11,036 nt of DNA from CAZLLV01 sp964560325 (GTDB lineage Bacteria > Acidobacteriota > Thermoanaerobaculia > Multivoradales > DATKCC01). Numbering within the stretch: the stretch's first letter is position 1; each line of letters starts with the position of its first letter. The translations under genes were made by a program, and so were the position numbers. Under the pieces are notes generated by a model. That model did no database searches and had not been told where the DNA came from. It saw nothing but the letters and a program-made list of their open reading frames with translations. The stretch lies in NCBI GenBank assembly GCA_964560325.1, contig CAZLLV010000213.1, positions 1-11,036 on the forward strand. Reading direction: 5' to 3'. Positions 1 through 6,408 of this stretch are shown here, one piece after another.

Positions 1-1
1 C

Positions 2-1000
2 TCCTCCGGCATGGCGGCGATCTCGACCTCGATCCTCGCCACCGTGCCGCTCGGCTGCTCGGTGGTCTTCTCCGAGCCGGTGTACGGCGGCACCGACTAC
101 CTGATGGAGCACGTGCTCCCGTCGATGGGCATCGCCACCCGCTGCTTCCCGGCCGGCGGCGACGCCGAAGCGGCGGAGGCGGTCGTGCGCGAGCTCGAGG
201 CCGAGGGCAAGCCGTGCCGGATGATCTACCTCGAGACCCCGGCCAACCCGACGATCGTCTCGACCGACATCGCCTCGATGGCCGAGGTCGCCCACCGCCA
301 CGGCGCGCTCTGCGCGGTCGACAACACGCTGCTCGGCCCGCTCTACCAGCAGCCGCTCCGCCACGGCGCCGACCTGGTCCTCTACTCGGCGACCAAGTAC
401 CTGGGCGGCCACAGCGACGTGGTCGGCGGCGCCGCGCTCGGCTCGGCCGAGCTGATCCAGAAGATCAAGATGATGCGGACGATCCTCGGCTCCATGCTCG
501 ATCCGCACTCCGCCTGGCTGCTGCTGCGCTCCCTCGAGACGGCGAAGCTGCGCATGACCTGCTCGCGCAAGAACGCCCAGAAGGTCGCCCGCTGGCTGTC
601 GGAGCACCCGCGGGTCGCCCGCGTCTACTACCCCGGCTACCTCGAGGACCCGAAGCAGGAGGAGATCTGCGCGCGCCAGACCGAGGGGGGCGGGGCGCTC
701 CTCTCGTTCGAGATCGCCGACGGCACCGAGGAGGCGGCGTTCCGGTTCCTCGACGCCCTCTGCCATTTCAAGCTCGCGGTCTCGCTCGGCGCCAACGAGT
801 CGCTCGCCGAGCACCCGGCGTCGATGACCCACGCCGATGTGCCGCCGGAGCGCCAGCGCGAGATGGGGATCACCCCCGGCCTCGTCCGGCTGGCGGTCGG
901 CATCGAGCACCCGGACGACCTGATCGCCGACCTGGAGCAGGCGTTCGAAGCGGCGGCCGAGGAGCCGGCGGCGGCCGGGGCGGCGGCCTCCGCGGAATGA
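2..1000 (+). CDS. PLP-dependent trans-sulfuration enzyme (cystathionine gamma-synthase / methionine gamma-lyase family), 5' truncated by window edge
   Basis: The frame is open from base 2 (reading SSGMAAIST) to a TGA at 998-1000, giving 332 visible residues. SSGMAAIS is an internal motif of Cys/Met-metabolism PLP enzymes, so the ATG at 11 is not the start; roughly 80-100 N-terminal residues lie outside the window. Visible family landmarks are EPVYGGT with its tyrosine at about residue 28, YLETPANP, AVDNT with the PLP-pyridine aspartate at about 107, and SATKYLGGHSD with the Schiff-base lysine at 132 (codon 395-397). Near the C terminus are SLGANESLAEHPASMTH and VRLAVGIEHPDDL. Family members act in the cytoplasm on cystathionine, homocysteine or methionine. 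The overall wording (DPHSAWLLLRSLET, GADLVLYSATKY) is closest to what I recall of methionine gamma-lyase-like 'CGS family' proteins, but synthase versus lyase cannot be settled by eye. An Ala/Glu-rich low-complexity tail follows the fold. Confidence 0.93.
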   Translation, partial: SSGMAAISTSILATVPLGCSVVFSEPVYGGTDYLMEHVLPSMGIATRCFPAGGDAEAAEAVVRELEAEGKPCRMIYLETPANPTIVSTDIASMAEVAHRHGALCAVDNTLLGPLYQQPLRHGADLVLYSATKYLGGHSDVVGGAALGSAELIQKIKMMRTILGSMLDPHSAWLLLRSLETAKLRMTCSRKNAQKVARWLSEHPRVARVYYPGYLEDPKQEEICARQTEGGGALLSFEIADGTEEAAFRFLDALCHFKLAVSLGANESLAEHPASMTHADVPPERQREMGITPGLVRLAVGIEHPDDLIADLEQAFEAAAEEPAAAGAAASAE

Positions 1001-1057
1001 TATCCCGCACGGGGGCGGCTCGTAGGCTCTCTTCGGGTCGGATCGGATCGGCGCCGG

Positions 1058-1160
1058 TTCGCGCACGATCGTTACGCGAATGAGGCGGTGCCGCGTGAAA
1101 TCAAACGCGGCGTGTGTGCACCTTCGGGTGGACGATGATAAAAACGGGGTCGATCCCGTT
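1058..1160 (+). other. Cluster of short hairpins in the gap upstream of the secreted-protein gene
   Basis: The 208-bp gap between the PLP enzyme and the secreted protein has no gene that I can support. It holds several small perfect inverted repeats. TTCGCG (1058-1063) pairs with CGCGAA (1075-1080) around the palindrome ACGATCGT. GCCGCGT (1090-1096) pairs with ACGCGGC (1105-1111) across an A-rich 8-base loop. CACC (1119-1122) pairs with GGTG (1127-1130) around TTCG, which as RNA is the very stable UUCG tetraloop. AACGGG (1143-1148) pairs with CCCGTT (1155-1160). None is followed by a T-run, so a classical intrinsic terminator is not shown. They could be a structured 5' leader, a U-less terminator for the upstream gene, or chance in GC-rich DNA. 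No convincing -35/-10 pair was found. Confidence 0.35.
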
Positions 1161-1194
1161 CCAGACGATCGCGGTCCGATCCGGCCCGCCTGCC

Positions 1195-1201
1195 GAAGAG
1201 G
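1195..1201 (+). promoter_or_regulatory. Ribosome binding site of the secreted-protein gene
   Basis: GAAGAGG lies 7 nt before the ATG at 1209. It decides the start: the open frame extends back to 1080, but the upstream 43 codons have no comparable site and no protein-like character. A textbook signal peptide begins exactly at 1209. Confidence 0.6.
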
Positions 1202-1208
1202 TCGTTCC

Positions 1209-4200
1209 ATGGCTCGAATTCCGCTCGCCCCGCCCCGACCGCGCCGGCTCCTCGCCCTGGCTCGCCTCCTGGCGCTGCCGATCGCCGCGACGCTGTTCGC
1301 CTCCCCCGCCCTGGCGCAGTCGCCGCCTCCCGCCCCTCGCACGGCCTCCCAGGCGATCGCGGCGAACGACCGCGCGGCCCTGCGTGCCGAGACCGCTGTC
1401 GCCCACCGACTGGCCCACCTCGACGAGGTCCTCGCCCTGGGCACGTTCCCGGACGATTCGCCGCTCTGGCCGGCGCGGCTCGTCGCTTCGATCGAGGCCG
1501 GGCGGCTCGACGGCTCGCCGGCTCGCGATCTGCTGCGCCGGCTGGCCGTCGAGCTCCGTGGACTCGGCGGAAATTGGACCCTCGGGGGCCGTCCGGACGA
1601 ACCGCCCGGCGCGCGTCCTGCCGCCAGCGCCCCCGCCGGCCGCGAGCGCGCGGAGCGAATCTTCCGCATCGGCGAACTGCTCGCTCTCATCGAACGAAAG
1701 CTCGGCGTCCGCGCTTCCGAGCAGGCTTCCTCGAGGCGCGACACCGATGTCCCGGCACAGGACACAGGGAGCCCACCGGCGAACCGGATCGACAGCAAGT
1801 ACGGCACCGATTCCTGCTTCGCTGCTACCGTGCTCTCGCTCGGCGGGAACGACGGCGGGAGCACCCAGTTCGCCAGCAGCGACGGGAGATCGTCCTGCGA
1901 CGGCCCCTCTTCCGGGCCCGATCTCTGGTTCCGCTTCACCGCTCCGTCCGACGGCCCCTACTCCTTTACGACCGTCTCGGACTACTACGATCCGCCGTTC
2001 GACACCGTCATCTCCCTCCACTCCGGCTGTCCCCTCCCCGACGACGATCGAGAGCTGGCCTGCAACGACGACTTCGACGGCTCGCTGCTCTCGTCGATCT
2101 CCCGCGTCATGACGGCCGGCGACTCGGTGTGGGTCCGCGTCACCGGCTACGACGGCGCGACCGGGCGCTTCGACCTCACCGTGACCCTCGATCGGACGGT
2201 CCGCGGGACGGTCGTCGAGGAGCCGGGCGGCGCGCCGATCGAGGGCGCGACGGTCGAGATCCTCGACTGGTTCGGCTACCGGAAGGGCGAAACGACGACC
2301 GCCGCGGACGGTTCGTACGCCGCCGGGGTGAGCGCTCAGGCGGACCTGCGCGCGAGAGCCAACCATCCCGAGAAGGTTTCCCAGCTCTACGACGGTATCG
2401 ACTGTCCGGCCGGATCGTTCTGCTCGGCCTATTCCGCCGACCCCATCTCCGTGGCGGACGGGGACGCCTCCGACATCGATTTCGCCCTCGGTGTGGGCGG
2501 CACGATCTCCGGCACGGCCATGGCGGCGGACACCGGCGGTCCGCTAGTCGACGACTACGGGAATCACGTCTACGTCAACCTCTACGACACGACGGGGACG
2601 TTTCTCCAGTCCTCGGTAATCGACGAGCACGACGGCTCGTGGCGGATGGGGAGCATCGCCCCGGGGAGCTACTACGTCAGCATCTCCGCCTACCAATACG
2701 TCTCCGAGGTCTGGAACGACGAGCCTTGCTCTTCGACATGCGATCCGCTGACGGGAGATCCGATCGTGGTCGGCGCAGGCGAGACGGTCGGAGGCATCGA
2801 TTTCGTCCTCGACCGCCTCGGCGAGATCCGCGGCAGAGTGACCGACGACGCCACCGGAGATCCGGTCGGGTCAGGCCAGATCCGCCTCCACGACACCTCC
2901 GGCACCCACGTCCGCACCGCCTACCTGGCGACCGACGGTACCTACGCGATGCCCAGCGTAAGCGGGGGGGAGTACTTCGTCCGTACCGAAACGCCCGATC
3001 ACGTCGACGAGCTCTACGACGACCACGCATGCGAAGGCGGCTGCACCGCCACCGTCGGAAACCGAGTCGCCGTCGGCCTGAACGACCCTACCGAAGGGAT
3101 CGATTTCGCCCTGACCCGCAAGGCCACCCTCTCGGGAGTGGTGATCGATCGCCAGACTCGAGAACCCATCCAGGGTGCCGACATCGACCTCTACGACTCC
3201 TCGGGGGAGTGGGTGGCCCGGAGGTACCTCTCCTATAGCTCGGAGGGCGGGTACGAGTTTCGTGGGCTCGACGCCGGTACTTATTTCGTGCGGGCCGGCT
3301 GGCAGCCCTGGAACAGCTACTACTCTCACAACGGCGAGCTGTACGACGACGTTCCTTGCCAGCCGGAGTGCGATCCGACGACTGGAACGCCGGTCGTCGT
3401 CCCGGCGAACAGCCCGGTGACCGGGATCGACTTCGAGCTCGACCGTCTCGGGTCGATCGCAGGCACCGTCGTCCATTCGGCGACGGGACAGCCCATCGAG
3501 ATCTCTGTCTCGGCGTACGACCTCGACGGTCACCAGGTCGCATACAACTACACGGACGCCGACGGCCACTACGAGATCGCCGATCTTCCGGACGGCAGCT
3601 ATCGGATCCAGACCCAAACCGGCTCGAGCTACTCGTCGTACTACCGGCCCGAGAGATATCCCAACCTCCCCTGCGGCTCGACTTGCGACCCCGGTCTCGG
3701 AACGCCGGTGGCCGTGACGGCGACGCACCGAGTTTCCGGGATCGACTTCTCGGTCGAGCGCCTGGGCAGGATCCACGGAACCGTGTACAGCACGAACCCC
3801 GGGGACGCGGTCGAGGCGAGGGTCGACTTGCTCGATGCTTCCGGCGTCAAGATCAGGACCAGCGACAACGACTATTCGGCGAGTTACGAGCTGACTCGCC
3901 TCTTCCCCGGCACCTACTACCTGGTCGCCCGCCAGAGCGGTGACGGCACGCGCCACCAGGACGAACTCTTTCCCGACGTGCCGTGCGAGCCGGACTGCGA
4001 TGTCTCCCAGGGAACCCCGATCGTCGTGGGGCTGGAGACCTTCCTGACGGGCGTCGACTTCGAGCTCTCGCCCTGCCCCGGCAACACGCACGAAGAGATC
4101 GCCGGAACCACCATCTCCGGCTACGCAAAGGCGGTGGCGTGCGAGCGCGTCACTCTAGACGACGTGCTCCTCGGCGCTGGTGCCGACCTCGTCGTCCGCA

Positions 4201-4292
4201 CCGGCCGGAGCGCCGTCTTCGGCGACGCCTTCTCGATGGAGCCCGGGGCTAGGCTCCGGGTGGTCATCGAGCCCGACTGGGCCGACGACTGA
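1209..4292 (+). CDS. Exported multidomain protein with PPC-like domain and six carboxypeptidase-regulatory-like modules
   Basis: The gene encodes 1027 residues. Residues 1-36 form a signal peptide: arginines at 10, 12, 13 and 19, a Leu/Ala core, and an ALA cleavage box before Gln37. Residues ~37-195 are an Ala/Arg-rich, mostly helical linker. Residues ~195-327 resemble a bacterial pre-peptidase C-terminal (PPC) beta-sandwich, with GPDLWFRFTAP, FDTVISLHSGC, ELACNDD and VWVRVTGYDG. Residues ~329-953 are six tandem modules of 99-109 residues. Each starts with a G-x-I-x-G-x-V type strand, has a DGSY/GxYFV core, carries a cysteine pair, and ends with GIDF-[AVE]-[LV]. Residues ~954-1027 are a tail with two cysteines and FSMEPGARLRV. 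No catalytic motif is visible, so a structural, adhesive or carbohydrate-binding surface role is inference. The protein should be periplasmic, outer-membrane-associated or extracellular. The final 29 bp overlap the end of convergent holA. Gene and export signal are secure; function is unknown. Confidence 0.88.
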   Translation: MARIPLAPPRPRRLLALARLLALPIAATLFASPALAQSPPPAPRTASQAIAANDRAALRAETAVAHRLAHLDEVLALGTFPDDSPLWPARLVASIEAGRLDGSPARDLLRRLAVELRGLGGNWTLGGRPDEPPGARPAASAPAGRERAERIFRIGELLALIERKLGVRASEQASSRRDTDVPAQDTGSPPANRIDSKYGTDSCFAATVLSLGGNDGGSTQFASSDGRSSCDGPSSGPDLWFRFTAPSDGPYSFTTVSDYYDPPFDTVISLHSGCPLPDDDRELACNDDFDGSLLSSISRVMTAGDSVWVRVTGYDGATGRFDLTVTLDRTVRGTVVEEPGGAPIEGATVEILDWFGYRKGETTTAADGSYAAGVSAQADLRARANHPEKVSQLYDGIDCPAGSFCSAYSADPISVADGDASDIDFALGVGGTISGTAMAADTGGPLVDDYGNHVYVNLYDTTGTFLQSSVIDEHDGSWRMGSIAPGSYYVSISAYQYVSEVWNDEPCSSTCDPLTGDPIVVGAGETVGGIDFVLDRLGEIRGRVTDDATGDPVGSGQIRLHDTSGTHVRTAYLATDGTYAMPSVSGGEYFVRTETPDHVDELYDDHACEGGCTATVGNRVAVGLNDPTEGIDFALTRKATLSGVVIDRQTREPIQGADIDLYDSSGEWVARRYLSYSSEGGYEFRGLDAGTYFVRAGWQPWNSYYSHNGELYDDVPCQPECDPTTGTPVVVPANSPVTGIDFELDRLGSIAGTVVHSATGQPIEISVSAYDLDGHQVAYNYTDADGHYEIADLPDGSYRIQTQTGSSYSSYYRPERYPNLPCGSTCDPGLGTPVAVTATHRVSGIDFSVERLGRIHGTVYSTNPGDAVEARVDLLDASGVKIRTSDNDYSASYELTRLFPGTYYLVARQSGDGTRHQDELFPDVPCEPDCDVSQGTPIVVGLETFLTGVDFELSPCPGNTHEEIAGTTISGYAKAVACERVTLDDVLLGAGADLVVRTGRSAVFGDAFSMEPGARLRVVIEPDWADD
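2193..4067 (+). repeat. Six tandem ~100-residue protein modules with a conserved cysteine pair
   Basis: Module starts are near bases 2193, 2490, 2811, 3114, 3441 and 3756 (protein residues 329, 428, 535, 636, 745, 850). Modules 2-6 each contain a C-x3-C pair late in the module: PCSSTCDP, ACEGGCTA, PCQPECDP, PCGSTCDP, PCEPDCDV. In modules 3 and 4 it follows ELYDD, and in module 6 ELFPD. Module 1 has the variant C-x5-C (DCPAGSFC). In modules 2 and 4-6 the pair is followed by a G-[TD]-P turn and a valine-rich strand. The fold suggested is the beta-sandwich of carboxypeptidase D regulatory / transthyretin-like domains. The DNA copies have diverged, so this is an old protein-level repeat rather than a recent duplication. 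Confidence 0.85.
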
Positions 4293-5754
4293 CGCGGCCG
4301 CCGGCGGGGGCCGGCGCCGCTCCCCCCGCCTCCGCCGCGACCTCCGCGATCAGCTCCCCGAGCGCCGCCGCCGGGTCGCCGCTCTCGCCTTTGAGCGCCA
4401 GCTCGGTCTCGAGCACGCGCCAGGGCAGCCGCGCGAGGTACCTCTCGTCCATGCCGGAGGCGGCGAGGTAGGCGCGGTGGAGGCGGAAGGGGTGGAGGCC
4501 GGCGAGCGGGCTCTTGACCCCCTCCAGGTCGCCCTGGAGCGCCGGCGCGAGGTTCGACTTGAAGCGCGGGTAGCTGCGCTCGCCCGGGCGCACGCCGGCG
4601 GCGCGCATCATGCCGCGCACGGCGGTGAGATTCCGGCAGAAGCCGGCGAAGAGGGCGAAGAAGGAGAGCCGCGCGGCGATCGCGTCGGAGGCGGCGCCGA
4701 GGTAGCGGGTCAGCCGGTCGAGCGCCTCGGCGCCTCGCCCCTCCCCCACCGCGTCGAGGATCTTGAACACGTCCTCCTGGCCCCGATCCTCGACCGCCTC
4801 CTCGACCAGCTCGACGGAGATCCGGTCTCGGTTCAAACCGGCGGCCAGGTTCGCGAGCTTGCGGTACTCCCCGGCGAATCGGGCGGTCGAGTCCGCCTCG
4901 GCGGAGCTCTTGCCCCAGCCGGAGCCGCCCCGCAGCGTCCGGCGGGCGAGGGCGTCGAGCGCCGGGCGGTCGATCGAGACGCCGGTCTGACGGGCGAGCT
5001 CGGCGGTCAGGTCGCCGAGGCCCGACCAGGCGCCTTTCTCCGACTCGATCTGGACCAGCCGCGCGACCGCCTTGCGCTCGGCGAGGGCCGCCGCCACCGG
5101 GTGGTCCTTGGCCACGGCGCTCTCGGCGAGGACCAGCACGTGCCCCGGAGGCAGGCCCTCCTTCACCACCGCGGCGAGCTCGGAGACCTCCTCCTGGGCG
5201 AAGCCCTGGAGCTCGGCGGCACGAGCGGCGGCGAGGAGCTCGGCGAGGCCCTCGCGGATCTCTTCCGCCTTCTTCTTCGAGCGCCGGCCGCTCGCCCCCT
5301 GGAACGCCCAGTCGGGGAGCTGCGCGAGGAGCGGGGCCGGCTCCCCCCGGTAGGGATCGAGGTCGAAGAGTCGGACCGCCTGGAGCAGGCGGAGCGCGGC
5401 GCGGCGCTCGGCGGCGGAGAGGTCGCCTCCGGCGCCGCCGGAGAGCGGCAGCGCCTCGGCCGCCTGGTCGAGGAAGGTGGCGGCGGCGCTCTTGTCGGCG
5501 AAGACGCCGGTCTCGACGGCGAGGACGACCTTGCCGGAGGCGAAGAGGCCGAACGTCCGCAGGTCGGCGAGCAGAGAGGCGAGAGAGGGGGGGCGGCGGT
5601 GGCGCTCGACCTCGCAGCCGGCGCGCTCGGCGGCAGCCGCGGCCACCCGCTCCGCCGCCGGCTCGGCCAGAACCCGGTCCCCGATCACCAGGTAAACCGG
5701 ACCGCCCTCGCCCGCGGCGGCCCGCTCCGTCAGATCGGCGATCGCGTCAGCCAT
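4264..5754 (-). CDS. holA: DNA polymerase III subunit delta (HolA), enlarged
   Basis: The 496-residue product matches the clamp-loader delta subunit, which opens the beta clamp for loading at replication forks. Recognisable parts are PVYLVIGDRVLAEP at ~19-32, LRTFGLFASGKVVLAVE at ~65-81, the mid-protein LVLAESAVAKDHP segment, and VFKILDAVGEGRGAEALDRL. The C-terminal collar helices include SFFALFAGFCRNL, SPLAGLHPFRLHRAYLA and LETELALKGESGDP. Typical HolA proteins are about 330-350 residues. The excess lies mainly between ~88 and ~200, a Lys/Glu/Ala-rich stretch. I chose the ATG at 5754; a TTG directly before it (5757) is equally possible. No Shine-Dalgarno is visible: the 16 nt before the ATG are pyrimidine- and T-rich and abut the palindromic element. 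The gene is last in the minus-strand cluster and overlaps the convergent secreted-protein gene at its 3' end. Confidence 0.88.
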   Translation of the reverse strand: MADAIADLTERAAAGEGGPVYLVIGDRVLAEPAAERVAAAAAERAGCEVERHRRPPSLASLLADLRTFGLFASGKVVLAVETGVFADKSAAATFLDQAAEALPLSGGAGGDLSAAERRAALRLLQAVRLFDLDPYRGEPAPLLAQLPDWAFQGASGRRSKKKAEEIREGLAELLAAARAAELQGFAQEEVSELAAVVKEGLPPGHVLVLAESAVAKDHPVAAALAERKAVARLVQIESEKGAWSGLGDLTAELARQTGVSIDRPALDALARRTLRGGSGWGKSSAEADSTARFAGEYRKLANLAAGLNRDRISVELVEEAVEDRGQEDVFKILDAVGEGRGAEALDRLTRYLGAASDAIAARLSFFALFAGFCRNLTAVRGMMRAAGVRPGERSYPRFKSNLAPALQGDLEGVKSPLAGLHPFRLHRAYLAASGMDERYLARLPWRVLETELALKGESGDPAAALGELIAEVAAEAGGAAPAPAGGRVSRRPSRAR

Positions 5755-5770
5755 CAAAAGACAGTCCAGG

Positions 5771-5945
5771 GAGGCGTAGAGCCCCTGAAGCGATCTCCGG
5801 CCGTCACGAGGGCGTCATCCGCGCGCGTCTCGCAAGGCGCGGCGACGAGGCATAGCAGCGCTCTGTCGAGGAGCCGCAACGCCGCGAGAGGCGATGCGGG
5901 GGCGGCCGGAGTAGGGCGGAGATCGCTTCAGGGGCTCTACGCCTC
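5771..5945. repeat. 175-bp palindromic (dyad-symmetric) intergenic element with perfect 29-bp arms
   Basis: Bases 5771-5799 and 5917-5945 are exact reverse complements of each other over 29 bp, with a mismatch immediately on either side. The midpoint, base 5858, is the centre of a second hairpin: CATAGC (5851-5856), loop AGC, GCTCTG (5860-5865), pairing 5 of 6. Between centre and arms, pairing is partial: GGCCG (5799-5803) with CGGCC (5903-5907), and TCTCGC (5828-5833) with GCGAGA (5884-5889). The element fills nearly all of the gap between the DksA-like gene and holA. Its right arm contains the DksA-like stop codon and its left arm ends 16 nt before the holA ATG. There is no T-run, transposase or evident target duplication. 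It could be a REP/MITE-like dispersed repeat or a large structured element in the mRNA. The symmetry is seen directly; the role is inferred. Confidence 0.85.
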
Positions 5946-6347
5946 TTCGTCAGGCTCGATGAAGCCCTTCTCGATCTTCTCCTGCACGTCGACCGTGTAG
6001 CGCGCCCAGGGCACCGCTTCGAGACGTGGCAGGGCGATCGCCTCGCCCGAGTGCAGGCAGTATCCGTAGGTGCCGTCGTCGATCCGCTGGAGAGCGGCTT
6101 CGATCAGGAGGAGCTGCTTGCGCTCGCCGTCGGAGAGCGCGAAGTTGAACTCGCGGTTCCAGGCGGCGTTCGCCTGGTCGACCAGATCCTCGGTGCCGAA
6201 ATCGGAGCTCTGCTGGCCGGCCTTGAGATCGCTCTCGTACAGGTCGTGGATGCGCTTCTTCTCCTCTTCGAGACGCTCCCGGAGGCTCGCGATCTGCTTC
6301 TTGCTGAGGATGTCTTCGGTCTTGCGCCCGTTGCCGTCACTTGCCAC
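5937..6347 (-). CDS. DksA/TraR-family transcription regulator lacking the zinc-finger cysteines
   Basis: The product is 136 residues from a GTG at 6347. That start is fixed by a strong AAGGAG eight bases upstream; the open frame runs further back to 6443 but would overlap rlmH. DksA binds RNA polymerase in the secondary channel and, with ppGpp, tunes initiation at stable-RNA and amino-acid promoters. The N-terminal half is a predicted coiled coil (LSKKQIASLRERLEEEKKRI, residues ~14-33, and a return helix at ~60-90). Its tip carries D54-L-V-D57-Q-A59, matching the DxxDxA motif needed for DksA action. Family text follows: RIDDGTYGYC, GEAI, PRLEAVPWAR. Of the four zinc ligands only Cys97 remains; the others are Ser100, Thr118 and Val121. 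The protein is therefore probably a zinc-free DksA-like form. It lies between rlmH (61 bp upstream) and holA. Its last two codons and TAG stop fall inside the palindromic element. Confidence 0.88.
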   Translation of the reverse strand: MASDGNGRKTEDILSKKQIASLRERLEEEKKRIHDLYESDLKAGQQSSDFGTEDLVDQANAAWNREFNFALSDGERKQLLLIEAALQRIDDGTYGYCLHSGEAIALPRLEAVPWARYTVDVQEKIEKGFIEPDEEA

Positions 6348-6355
6348 GCGGTGGT

Positions 6356-6361
6356 CTCCTT
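6356..6361 (-). promoter_or_regulatory. Strong Shine-Dalgarno fixing a GTG start for the DksA-like gene
   Basis: The minus strand reads AAAGGAG, with the AAGGAG core at 6361-6356, eight bases before the GTG at 6347-6345. This is the best ribosome binding site in the minus-strand cluster. It rejects the longer 168-residue reading of the frame. Confidence 0.8.
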
Positions 6362-6371
6362 TGTGCCGCTC

Positions 6372-6394
6372 GGCGGACCGGAATTCGGCCCGCC
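6372..6394 (-). other. Intercistronic hairpin between rlmH and the DksA-like gene
   Basis: Read on the minus strand, GGCGGGCCG (6394-6386) pairs with CGGUCCGCC (6380-6372) across the 5-base loop AAUUC. This gives nine pairs, one of them G-U. It begins 14 bases after the rlmH stop and ends 10 bases before the Shine-Dalgarno of the next gene. On the plus strand the G-U becomes an A-C mismatch, so the structure favours minus-strand RNA. There is no U-run, so it may be an mRNA-stabilising or processing stem, or a leaky terminator. Confidence 0.45.
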
Positions 6395-6408
6395 CGACCG
6401 GTTCGCCG

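Noticed and set aside
1001..1015. CCCG-CA-CGGG directly after the PLP-enzyme stop as its terminator
   Set aside because: The stem is only three to four pairs with a two- to four-base loop and no T-run follows.
1080..1208. N-terminal extension of the secreted protein from the first ATG in frame
   Set aside because: The 43 extra residues look non-coding and would bury the signal peptide; the ATG at 1209 has a good ribosome site and starts the signal peptide.
5771..5945. Palindrome as an ordinary rho-independent terminator or CRISPR fragment
   Set aside because: It is far too long for a terminator, lacks a T-run on either side, and contains one inverted pair rather than spaced direct repeats.
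5764..5954. Near-identical GTCCAGG / GTCAGG flanks of the palindrome as target-site duplications
   Set aside because: They differ by one base and are not both directly adjacent to the arm ends, so they do not support transposition on their own.
4180..6000. A 606-codon plus-strand open frame through the holA region
   Set aside because: It is the complement of holA and the palindrome, with low-complexity Gly/Glu/Arg/Leu composition and no ribosome site; holA on the other strand has clear family motifs.
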